A stretch of DNA of 6,361 bases from Candidatus Rifleibacteriota bacterium (GCA_017526725.1 JAFXRA010000380.1:1-6361); one strand, 5' to 3'. Counted from the stretch's first letter, positions 1 to 6,213 are shown. Translations and numbers: made by a program. The notes: generated by a model not told the origin, from the sequence alone.

Positions 1-122
1 CAGTGTTGGCTTCAGGAACTGCAATTGGTTTAGTTATATATACAGGTAGAGATACCCGTTCAGTAATGAATACAAGCTTTCCTAAAACAAAAGTTGGAAA
101 GATTGATTGGGAAATCAACCTG
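1..122 (+). other. P4-type ATPase (Neo1/ATP9-like flippase) fragment, likely chimeric
   Basis: The frame is open to the left edge and reads [15 protein letters not shown], then [17 protein letters not shown] and KIDWEIN. This matches, by recall, the stretch of eukaryotic P4-ATPases of the Neo1/ATP9A/ATP9B group between the actuator domain and the third membrane segment, where YTG-x-(E/D)[20 protein letters not shown](I/L)N is highly characteristic. P4-ATPases flip phospholipids across eukaryotic membranes and are not expected in bacteria. Only about 40 residues are present. They lack the DKTG phosphorylation site and everything downstream, because the frame passes directly into a bacterial ABC-ATPase C-terminus. 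The boundary is placed after the DWEIN motif at about 119-122; the exact base cannot be fixed by eye. A cloning, amplification or assembly chimera with protist or other eukaryotic DNA is the simplest reading. A real gene fusion is very unlikely, since neither part keeps a catalytic core. Confidence 0.7.
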
Positions 123-431
123 GCAGATTACTTCAAGGCTGATGGTCTGGAAGATGATATGAGAATAGGTATCAGACCAGAACATATTCTTATTGATGAT
201 CAGGCAAAAGATGTTCCTTGTCTCAAGGTTCCCTGCAAAGTAGACTTGATGGAACCGATGGGTGCAGAAACCTATTTGTATTTGGAATGCAATGGTTTGA
301 GCATCAACGCAAGAGTTGCTCCAACAGTAAAAGTTGAAGTAGGTCAGAAAGTTGTTGCCAATATACCGATAGATAAGTTCCATTTATTCAAGAAGTCTGA
401 TACTACAAGAATCGGACGCAAAGGTGAATAA
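123..431 (+). CDS. Sugar ABC transporter ATPase (MalK/MsmK/UgpC type), C-terminal TOBE part only
   Basis: This is the 3' end of a gene for the ATP-hydrolysing subunit of a carbohydrate ABC importer, which acts on the cytoplasmic face of the inner membrane. What is visible is the regulatory TOBE/MalK C-terminal domain: the signature [13 protein letters not shown] (from about 159), then [17 protein letters not shown], which matches the family pattern V-x-x-x-E-x-x-G-x-E-T-x-L, and a closing DKFHLFKK similar to the HLF near the end of E. coli MalK. The nucleotide-binding domain (Walker A, ABC signature, Walker B) is missing because the frame upstream changes to an unrelated P4-ATPase-like sequence. 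In the native genome the ATPase core should lie directly upstream. The stop TAA at 429-431 is followed 20 bp later by a hairpin terminator, so the gene ends its transcription unit. MsmK/UgpC-type ATPases often energise several sugar importers, so it could serve the binding protein encoded downstream; this is inference. Confidence 0.85.
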   Translation, partial: ADYFKADGLEDDMRIGIRPEHILIDDQAKDVPCLKVPCKVDLMEPMGAETYLYLECNGLSINARVAPTVKVEVGQKVVANIPIDKFHLFKKSDTTRIGRKGE

Positions 432-450
432 TACCTTAAAATGAAAATAG

Positions 451-487
451 AACTCTCCTCGTAATAATAAGTTGCGAGGGGAGTTTT
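451..487 (+). terminator. Rho-independent terminator after the ABC ATPase gene
   Basis: The arm AACTCTCCTCG (451-461) pairs along its full 11 bp, with one G-U wobble, with CGAGGGGAGTT (475-485). The loop is 13 nt, and the right arm runs into a short T tract (484-487). It sits 20 bp after the ABC ATPase stop codon and about 50 bp before the next start codon. It therefore separates the upstream transcription unit from the PTS operon. The T tract is short, so termination may be incomplete. Confidence 0.8.
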
Positions 488-491
488 ACTA

Positions 492-515
492 ATTTAAGAA
501 AGATTTAAGTTCTTA
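492..515. promoter_or_regulatory. Possible operator: helically phased direct repeat before the binding-protein gene
   Basis: In the 51-bp gap between the terminator and the first operon gene, ATTTAAG occurs at 492-498 and again at 503-509, offset by 11 bp or one helical turn. An overlapping inverted pair, TAAGAA (495-500) and TTCTTA (510-515), lies in the same stretch. The promoter of the operon should be in this gap, so a regulator site here is reasonable. The region is very AT-rich and such short repeats can arise by chance. No clear -35/-10 pair could be assigned. Confidence 0.25.
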
Positions 516-538
516 TATCTGAATTTTGTTGGTGAACT

Positions 539-1804
539 ATGGTTAAGCCCGTAAAAATAATATTAGTAAGTATAATTAGCATAACATTAATCTGTTTAAC
601 TGCCTGTTGTAGTTCTGAAAATTCTTCTGCTAGCAATTCTGAAGAGAAAATAGTTCTAGAATTCTGGAATACTATGGAAGGCAGAGAAGCAGCGGTTATG
701 CCTGATGTTTTGAAGGCTTTTCACCAAAAATACCCTAATATAACCGTTAAAGAAACTAGTGTTGATTTTTATGGAGCCCGTGAAAAATTTATTAAAGAGG
801 CTTCGGAAGGAAAGGGACCAGATTTAATCAGAACAGACAGATTCTGGCTTCCTACTTTTGTAAATAAAGGTCTTTTAGCTGAGATAAAAGAAAATGAAAT
901 CACAGAAGAACTTGCAGATATGGTTCCTGTAGCAAGAGAATTTGTTACTGTAGACAAGAAAATATGGGCTATTCCGATATCTGTAGACAGTTTGGCAATG
1001 TTTTACAACAAAGCTCATTTCAGAGAAAAATCAATTCCAGCTCCCAAGGATTTCGATGAATTTTCGAAGGCATGTGAGAAACTGACTGATTCTGCAAATG
1101 ACAGATACGGTTTCTTTATTTACCCGAACGGCTGGTATTTTGAGCCATTCTTCTTTGCTTTTGGCGGACAGTATTTTGATTCTGACGGCAAGTTGTTTAT
1201 TAAATCAGATGCAGGAAGAAAGGCTTTGGAATTTCTTCTTCATATAAAGGCTGAGTTAAAAGCAGTTCCACCAATGCAGTTTTCTACAAAACTTTATGGA
1301 ACTATGATAAAGAGTTTTTCTTCTGGGCAGACAAGTATGATATTTACAGGTCCTTGGGCTATCAGAGATATTATAGCTGGTCCAGCATTTCGCGACAATA
1401 ATGCTAATCTTGGTGTTGAACAGATTCCTGCCGGTCCTAGAGGAACTTTTTCTCCCATAGGCTGTCAGTCAATAGCTATTTCAAGCAAATCCAAGCAGAG
1501 AGATGCGGCTTTGAAATTTGCTAAATTTATGTTTGATTTTGATATTCAAAAGAATTTTACAATGGCAAATTATGGTTTGCCGGCAAGAAGAAAAGTTTTT
1601 GCAGCACCAGAACTAAAAAAAGACCCATATTTACAGACTTTTATAAGACAGCTTCAGATGAGCTGCAAAGCATATACTCATCCTAATCAGAGTGATATTT
1701 ATGAACCCTTGGGTGATAAGATAGTCAAAGTTCTTAATGGAGACTTAACTATTGATTATGCTCTTTCTGATATTGAAACTGAATGGAAGGCATCTCATCA
1801 TTGA
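539..1804 (+). CDS. Extracellular sugar-binding lipoprotein (ABC solute-binding family 1, MalE-like)
   Basis: This is predicted to be a 421-residue membrane-anchored solute-binding protein that captures a sugar or oligosaccharide outside the inner membrane. The N-terminus has Lys3/Lys6, a hydrophobic stretch (7-19) and the lipobox LTAC with Cys23 as the lipidation site, followed by a Ser/Asn-rich linker (25-34). The mature part opens with VLEFWNTMEGRE (39-50), the usual first strand of family 1 binding proteins. It continues with GPDLIRTDRFWL (93-104), WAIPISVDSLAMFYNK (143-158), FTGPWAIRDI (269-278, like the GPWA motif of MalE) and SKSKQRDAALKFAKFM (316-331). Length is normal. An in-frame TGA at 533-535 forces the ATG at 539; a weak GGTGA lies only 3 bp upstream. 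It is the first gene after a terminator and is followed after 15 bp by PTS EIIC. No ABC permease genes are nearby, which is odd for this family. The ligand cannot be named. Confidence 0.93.
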   Translation: MVKPVKIILVSIISITLICLTACCSSENSSASNSEEKIVLEFWNTMEGREAAVMPDVLKAFHQKYPNITVKETSVDFYGAREKFIKEASEGKGPDLIRTDRFWLPTFVNKGLLAEIKENEITEELADMVPVAREFVTVDKKIWAIPISVDSLAMFYNKAHFREKSIPAPKDFDEFSKACEKLTDSANDRYGFFIYPNGWYFEPFFFAFGGQYFDSDGKLFIKSDAGRKALEFLLHIKAELKAVPPMQFSTKLYGTMIKSFSSGQTSMIFTGPWAIRDIIAGPAFRDNNANLGVEQIPAGPRGTFSPIGCQSIAISSKSKQRDAALKFAKFMFDFDIQKNFTMANYGLPARRKVFAAPELKKDPYLQTFIRQLQMSCKAYTHPNQSDIYEPLGDKIVKVLNGDLTIDYALSDIETEWKASHH

Positions 1805-1819
1805 TTGGGTTATTTTTAG

Positions 1820-2626
1820 ATGGAACACCTTAATGTATCGTTAATTGTAGCATTAATTGGCGGCATAGTTGATTTAGATTCGACGGCCGTTGTTCAATGC
1901 ATGATTTCTCAGCCTATTGTTGCTGCTCCATTAACGGGGTTAATTTTGGGAAGTATGTTGGGAGATTATGCCGCAGGGCTTCAATTAGGACTAATGGTGG
2001 GTGTAATTCTTCAGCTGGTTTGGATAGAACAATTGCCTTTAGGAATGAATGTTCCGCCAGATGCTGCATTGGCTTCAGTTTTGTCGGTAGCCTTAGGTTT
2101 TTGTGCTGGTCACAATTACAGCAGTTATGCTGAAAGAGAAGTTTGTTATACAGTAGGCTTATTGATTTCTGTTGGGTTAGGTTTGCTTGGCAGAAGTCTG
2201 GATATGTTTGTAAGGCGTTTGAATACAAATATTGATTCCTGGGTGAATCAGAAGATAGAAGACAATAATTTTGGCGCCATAAGATTCGGGCATTTGATTG
2301 GCAGTTTTACTACATTTACCAAAGCATTTATTTTCTGTTTTTTAATTATATGGTTCGGCGTTGAACCGCTTAAATACTTCACCCGAATGATGAATATAGC
2401 TCAGAGCGGCGGGTTTATTGTTGTTCAAGGGCTTTTACCTGCTGTAGGATTTTCTGTTTTAGCAAGTATGTGTTTAAAGAATAAAATAGAGATAAAATAT
2501 TTTATAGGCGGTATATTGCTTTTTACCATATTCCCTTCGAAAATATGGATAGCAATTATTGCTTCTTTTATGGTTATGCTCAGCTATTATAGTAAGACCA
2601 GGAAGCCGAAGAAAGGCAAAAAATGA
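1820..2626 (+). CDS. PTS mannose/fructose/sorbose-family EIIC membrane component
   Basis: This 268-residue integral membrane protein is one half of the mannose-family PTS permease and should form the sugar-conducting pore with EIID. Family features are the N-terminal stretch around DLDSTAVVQCMISQPIV (18-34), GLILGSMLGDYAAGLQLG (40-57), and the LPLGMNVPPDAALASVLS block (72-89), which matches APDAALAS of E. coli ManY. Several hydrophobic segments follow, for example 110-124, 167-179, 198-217 and 227-251. The C-terminal tail is strongly basic (KTRKPKKGKK, 259-268) and probably cytoplasmic. An in-frame TAG at 1817-1819 directly before the ATG fixes the upstream limit. No clear Shine-Dalgarno is seen, so it may be translated by coupling to the binding-protein gene. 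Its last 4 bases overlap the EIID start (ATGA). No EIIA or EIIB domain is fused to it or encoded in the window. The substrate is unknown. Confidence 0.93.
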   Translation: MEHLNVSLIVALIGGIVDLDSTAVVQCMISQPIVAAPLTGLILGSMLGDYAAGLQLGLMVGVILQLVWIEQLPLGMNVPPDAALASVLSVALGFCAGHNYSSYAEREVCYTVGLLISVGLGLLGRSLDMFVRRLNTNIDSWVNQKIEDNNFGAIRFGHLIGSFTTFTKAFIFCFLIIWFGVEPLKYFTRMMNIAQSGGFIVVQGLLPAVGFSVLASMCLKNKIEIKYFIGGILLFTIFPSKIWIAIIASFMVMLSYYSKTRKPKKGKK

Positions 2627-3417
2627 CTTTATCAAAGTGGCTATTATTTAAAATTGCTTTGAGAAGCTTTCTTTTGCAAGCTTCTTGGAATTATCGCGGC
2701 ATGATGAGTATGGGTTTTCTATATTCGATAGCACCTGGTTTAGATAGTATCTACGAAGATAAAAATGCTAGAGAATTGGCTTATATGCGCCATTTTGAAT
2801 ATTTTAACACTAACCCGTATTTTTCTTCTATTGTTATGGGCGTTACTTTAGCACTGGAGGAAAAATACAACAATGGAGACAAGCTTGTTAATCCTGAAAT
2901 GATACATGATACTAAGGAAGCGCTAATGACTTCCTTGGCTGCTATTGGTGATGGATTGTTCTGGGATAGCTGGCGGCCGTTTGTAGCTACTTTGGCAATA
3001 GTTTTTGCATCTGGAAACTACAAATTAACTCCGTTTATATTTCTAATCTTATACAATTTACCCCATTTATATTTCAGGTTTGCTGGAATTTTCTGGGGAT
3101 ATGATGATGGAATGAATGTTATTAGGAAACTGAAGCAGTTTCAGTTCCCGCAGATTAGACAGACTTTGCGTTTGGGAACATTGGTTCTGCTTGCTTATCT
3201 GATTCCAAATCATATTAACGTTCATACTCCATTTTTGTTAGCCAATTTAAAATTGGAATATTTTTATTTCGGAGAAAAGGTAGTTCAGGGATTAGGAGCA
3301 TTAATTCTGGTTACTTTAGGTACACTGGCTTATAGAGAAAAAATTAATGTTCTATTAATCTCTTTTCTGCTTCTAATTTTGGCCCTAATGTTTTATCATT
3401 GGGGAATACTTATATAA
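2623..3417 (+). CDS. PTS mannose/fructose/sorbose-family EIID membrane component
   Basis: This 264-residue protein is the partner of EIIC in the mannose-family PTS membrane complex. Family motifs are clear: ALRSFLLQASWNYRGMMSMG (12-31; compare LRSNLFQGSWNFERMQALG in E. coli ManZ), RHFEYFNTNPYFSSIVMGVT (56-75; E. coli RRHLEFFNTQPF), LALEE (76-80), and IGDGLFWDSWRP (108-119; E. coli VGDPIFWGTVRP). Hydrophobic segments follow at about 120-147, 183-194, 220-236 and 242-258. It is slightly shorter than E. coli ManZ, mainly in the loop around 200-215. The start ATG overlaps the EIIC stop by 4 bp, a typical translational coupling that supports a 1:1 complex. The stop TAA (3415-3417) overlaps the ribosome-binding site of the HPr gene. 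The substrate is unknown. Confidence 0.94.
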   Translation: MTLSKWLLFKIALRSFLLQASWNYRGMMSMGFLYSIAPGLDSIYEDKNARELAYMRHFEYFNTNPYFSSIVMGVTLALEEKYNNGDKLVNPEMIHDTKEALMTSLAAIGDGLFWDSWRPFVATLAIVFASGNYKLTPFIFLILYNLPHLYFRFAGIFWGYDDGMNVIRKLKQFQFPQIRQTLRLGTLVLLAYLIPNHINVHTPFLLANLKLEYFYFGEKVVQGLGALILVTLGTLAYREKINVLLISFLLLILALMFYHWGILI

Positions 3418-3427
3418 GGACCTGAGA

Positions 3428-3700
3428 ATGAAAAGAAAAGAAGTTGAAATTAAAAACAAACTTGGGTTACACGCTAGACCGGCTTCACTGCTAGTAAAGC
3501 TGGCTGGCAAGTATTCTTCTGAAATAGACCTTATTAAGGAAGATACTGAAGTTAACGCAAAAAGTATTCTGGGAGTAATGATGCTCGCAGCTGGTCCAGG
3601 CCAGAAACTTACTATTACTGCAGAAGGAAGCGATGAAGTTGAAGCTGTAGAAGCTTTGGCAGCTTTAATCGACAGCGGTTTCGGTGAGGAATTAGTATAA
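3428..3700 (+). CDS. ptsH: HPr phosphocarrier protein
   Basis: HPr is a small cytoplasmic protein that receives phosphate from Enzyme I on a histidine and passes it to EIIA domains. At 90 residues the length is normal. The active-site loop GLHARPA (13-19) is intact with His15 and Arg17. Ser46 lies in NAKSILGVMMLA (43-54), the context phosphorylated by HPr kinase/phosphorylase in Firmicutes and in many Gram-negative bacteria with regulatory PTS, so dual control by HprK is plausible, although hprK is not in this window. A strong Shine-Dalgarno AAGGA (3416-3420) sits 7 bp before the ATG. The gene abuts Enzyme I with no intergenic base, the usual ptsH-ptsI order. The nearby EIIC/EIID pair suggests it may drive sugar uptake as well as regulation. 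Confidence 0.97.
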   Translation: MKRKEVEIKNKLGLHARPASLLVKLAGKYSSEIDLIKEDTEVNAKSILGVMMLAAGPGQKLTITAEGSDEVEAVEALAALIDSGFGEELV

Positions 3701-5401
3701 ATGGCAAAAAGATTGCAAAATCAAATCTTTGAGAAAGGAATTATAGGTTCTTGCGGAACCTGCGTTGCTCACAGTTATGTATTTAAAAAGCGTATTGAAG
3801 TAGAACGCAGAACTATAACTGAAGAGCAGATTCCTGAAGAAATTCAGAGACTTGATTTTGCAATTAAAAAGACTGCTGATGACATTCAGAACTTTCGTAA
3901 AAGTGCTGAAGAGCGGCATGGTGAAAAGTATGCTGCAATTTTTGATTCCCATCTGTTGATGCTTGAAGACCCTCAATTCAGACCAAAATTGGTTTCTAGA
4001 ATTGAAAAAGACAGAATTAACGTAGAAAGTGCTGTTAGAGAGCGAATTGATGAGATTCATAAGCAGTTTTCTGCGATTGCTGACCCATATTTAAGGGAAA
4101 GGGCAATAGATATTAAGGATGTAGGCGATAGACTTTTACGCCATTTACTTGGGTTAGACGAACCTGCTGACAAAGTAGACAGCAAGCCTTATGTGCTGGT
4201 TGCTCAGGAAGTTACTCCTAGTGAACTTCTCGATTTTGCGAGAGGCGAGCTGAGGGGAATTTGCTTAGATACTGGCGGAGCAACTTCACACGTAGCGATA
4301 CTCTCTGATGCTTTAGGCATTCCATCAATATTTGGGCTTAACGATTTTTCAGAAAAAGTGAATACTGGTGATGTTTTGATAATTGATACCAGAAATTCTC
4401 CGAAAATAATTGTTAATCCTAAATCTGAAGTTATTGCTGCATTTGAAGAGACTTTAGAAAAAGACAGCAGCAGTTTGAAAAAATCTGAAACCACAGCTGA
4501 TGGAATAGAATTGCATATAGGGGCTAATGTAGCCAGAGTTGAGGAAATTCCAACTTTGCAGAAGCTGGGGGTTAAGCATATTGGTTTGTTCAGAAGCGAA
4601 TTTGTTTTTATGGAAAGTCTGGACTCTCCTTCAGAAAAATATCAGACAGAGGTTTATACTGAGCTGGTAAAGGGTGTTCCTGGCACGGTTGTTTTAAGAA
4701 CCTTAGATGTCGGTTCTGACAAACCTTTAAAATATCTGCCTCTGAATGATGAAAATAATCCTGCTATGGGTTTCAGGTCTATCAGATTTTCTCTTTCAAG
4801 ACCCGATGTTTTGGAACCACAGTTGCGGGCAATGATCAAAGCCGCACAGTATGGAAACTGCAGAATATTGTTCCCGATGGTTTCTTTACCAGGTGAATTA
4901 AAGAAAATATCAGAATTATTTAATAAAATAGTAGATGAAATAAAGCCTGAAAAGGTACCTGAATGGGGTATTATGCTGGAAGTGCCTTCAACTGCTTTTA
5001 TGTTGAATGAAATAGCAAAATATACCAATTATATTAGTGTTGGAACAAATGATTTAATGCAGTTTTTCTTTGCTATAGACAGAACTAATGAAAAGCTTTC
5101 TGGTTATGCTGATTTTCTTTCTATGCCATTTATGAGGTTTTTGAATCAGTTTGTGAGTGAAGCTGTGAAACTTGATATAAAGGTTGGCGCCTGTGGTGAA
5201 ATGGCGTCTGACCCAGCTGGCTTTATCGCCTTGCTTGGTATCGGAGTGGAAGAATTTGGTATGAGACCGGCTGTGATTGATAAGATGCGCGAACTAATTC
5301 CAAATTTAAATAAAAAGAATATTACTGGTTTTATTAAAAACATTTTAAAACGTAAAGAATTAGTCAACATTCGTCAGTTGATCGAATTGACTTATTTGTA
5401 G
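3701..5401 (+). CDS. ptsI: PTS Enzyme I (phosphoenolpyruvate-protein phosphotransferase)
   Basis: This cytoplasmic enzyme transfers phosphate from PEP to HPr and is the entry point of the PTS. Its 566 residues are close to the 575 of E. coli PtsI, without the GAF domain of PtsP. Domain order is normal: HPr-binding helical region with FDSHLLMLEDP (81-91); phosphohistidine domain with TGGATSHVAIL (191-201), His197 being the phosphorylated residue; and the PEP-binding barrel. Barrel motifs are GLFRSEFVFME (295-305), RTLDVGSDKPL (333-343), NPAMGFRSIR (353-362), GIMLEVPS (423-430), SVGTNDLMQ (446-454) and ACGEMASDP (497-505) with the acid/base Cys498. All expected catalytic residues are present, so it should be active. 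The N-terminal strand is unusual: SCGTCVAHS (17-25) stands where most Enzymes I have SPGIA. The ATG follows the HPr stop directly; GGTGAGGA (3683-3690) inside the HPr gene provides the ribosome-binding site. Confidence 0.97.
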   Translation: MAKRLQNQIFEKGIIGSCGTCVAHSYVFKKRIEVERRTITEEQIPEEIQRLDFAIKKTADDIQNFRKSAEERHGEKYAAIFDSHLLMLEDPQFRPKLVSRIEKDRINVESAVRERIDEIHKQFSAIADPYLRERAIDIKDVGDRLLRHLLGLDEPADKVDSKPYVLVAQEVTPSELLDFARGELRGICLDTGGATSHVAILSDALGIPSIFGLNDFSEKVNTGDVLIIDTRNSPKIIVNPKSEVIAAFEETLEKDSSSLKKSETTADGIELHIGANVARVEEIPTLQKLGVKHIGLFRSEFVFMESLDSPSEKYQTEVYTELVKGVPGTVVLRTLDVGSDKPLKYLPLNDENNPAMGFRSIRFSLSRPDVLEPQLRAMIKAAQYGNCRILFPMVSLPGELKKISELFNKIVDEIKPEKVPEWGIMLEVPSTAFMLNEIAKYTNYISVGTNDLMQFFFAIDRTNEKLSGYADFLSMPFMRFLNQFVSEAVKLDIKVGACGEMASDPAGFIALLGIGVEEFGMRPAVIDKMRELIPNLNKKNITGFIKNILKRKELVNIRQLIELTYL

Positions 5402-5415
5402 CCGAAAGGGATATT

Positions 5416-6144
5416 ATGAAACATTCATATAAAGTAATAGGCGTTGTGCCTGCTCGTATGGCTTCTACAAGACTTCCAAGAAAGATGTTGGCTGATTTGC
5501 ATGGTAAGCCTTTGATTGTTAGAACTGCTGAAGCTGCGATGAATAGCGGTGCTTTTGATGAAGTCATGGTTGCAACAGATTCTCAGGAAATTGTAGACGC
5601 TGTTGAAAAAGCTGGTTTCAAGGCTTATCTGACAGATCCCAATCTGCCTTCTGGAACCTGCAGAATAGGTGAAGTAGCAAAACTAACTGATGCCGATGTT
5701 TATGTTAATGTTCAAGGCGATGAACCAATGATTGACGGCGAAGGCTTAAGACGAGTTGCAGATATTTTTGCTGATTCATCTGTTGAAATGGCTACGCTTT
5801 CATTTCCATTAAGAAAAGAAGACGAAAATAACCCTAATGCTGTTAAGTTAGTTACTGATGCAAAAGGAGATGCTTTATACTTCTCAAGAAGTCTGCTGCC
5901 ATATCCGAGAAATCATGAAGGATTTGCGCCATTGAAGCATATCGGGGTCTATGGATATAGAAAAGAAACTCTATTAAAGCTGATTAGCCTGCCGGCTTGT
6001 TCCTTAGAAAAAATTGAAAGTCTAGAACAGCTCAGGGCTTTGTATTATGGAATAAAAATCAGAGTGTTGCCAGCAGCAAAAGAATCTACAGGTGTTGATA
6101 CCCAGGCTGATTTAGACCGTGTCAGAATGCTGATGGGAGCTTAG
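5416..6144 (+). CDS. kdsB: 3-deoxy-manno-octulosonate cytidylyltransferase (CMP-Kdo synthetase)
   Basis: KdsB activates Kdo with CTP to CMP-Kdo in the cytoplasm for building the LPS inner core. At 242 residues the length is normal. Visible motifs are VVPARMASTRLPRKML (10-25, CTP/pyrophosphate loop), VATDSQEIVDAVEKAG (52-67), VNVQGDEP (97-104, with Asp102 a likely magnesium ligand), YFSRSLLPYPR (155-165), KHIGVYGYR (174-182, with His175), LEKIESLEQLR (197-207) and GVDTQADLDRVR (226-237, Asp228 a likely second magnesium ligand). One loop departs from the family: the usual D-H-x-SGT(D/E)R is here N-L-P-SGTCR (76-83). A different 2-keto sugar substrate or lineage drift are both possible. The Shine-Dalgarno AAAGGGA (5405-5411) supports the ATG at 5416. 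The gene starts 14 bp after Enzyme I, probably in the same operon, and is direct sequence evidence for a Gram-negative envelope. Its stop codon abuts the 3' repeat region. Confidence 0.94.
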   Translation: MKHSYKVIGVVPARMASTRLPRKMLADLHGKPLIVRTAEAAMNSGAFDEVMVATDSQEIVDAVEKAGFKAYLTDPNLPSGTCRIGEVAKLTDADVYVNVQGDEPMIDGEGLRRVADIFADSSVEMATLSFPLRKEDENNPNAVKLVTDAKGDALYFSRSLLPYPRNHEGFAPLKHIGVYGYRKETLLKLISLPACSLEKIESLEQLRALYYGIKIRVLPAAKESTGVDTQADLDRVRMLMGA

Positions 6145-6213
6145 AGTTGAGAATTGAGAATTGAGAGCGTAGAGCGTGGGGTGGGCAGCGCAGAGCGTGG
6201 GGCGGACAGCAGA
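6144..6213 (+). repeat. Heptad-phased tandem repeat array
   Basis: The 70 bases divide into ten consecutive 7-nt units: GAGTTGA, GAATTGA, GAATTGA, GAGCGTA, GAGCGTG, GGGTGGG, CAGCGCA, GAGCGTG, GGGCGGA, CAGCAGA. The last six form two 21-nt copies (6172-6192 and 6193-6213) that match at 17 of 21 positions. The array begins on the last base of the kdsB stop codon. It is purine-rich on this strand and much richer in G than the genes upstream. It resembles degenerate simple-sequence DNA of the kind found in dispersed intergenic repeats. No function can be assigned. Confidence 0.75.

Noticed and set aside
60..383. Minus-strand open frame opposite the ABC ATPase C-terminus
   Set aside because: It lies opposite a clearly homologous TOBE domain, and its translation shows no family motif or ribosome-binding site.
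3..431. A genuine novel P4-ATPase/ABC-ATPase fusion protein
   Set aside because: Neither half has a catalytic core, the left edge is truncated, and the homologies belong to different domains of life; a chimera is far simpler.
513..518. TTATAT as a -10 box for the operon promoter
   Set aside because: No acceptable -35 element at 16-18 bp spacing; the nearest TTTACT (485-490) is 22 bp away, and the region is AT-rich.
1897..2228. Open frames on both strands inside the EIIC gene
   Set aside because: EIIC shows strong family motifs through this region; the alternatives have Cys/Ser-rich, non-protein-like translations.
3692..4060. Minus-strand open frame opposite the Enzyme I N-terminus
   Set aside because: Enzyme I is intact and canonical here; the shadow frame has no recognisable domain.
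6144..6213. CRISPR array
   Set aside because: The units are 7 or 21 nt, contiguous and degenerate, with no spacers between conserved repeats.
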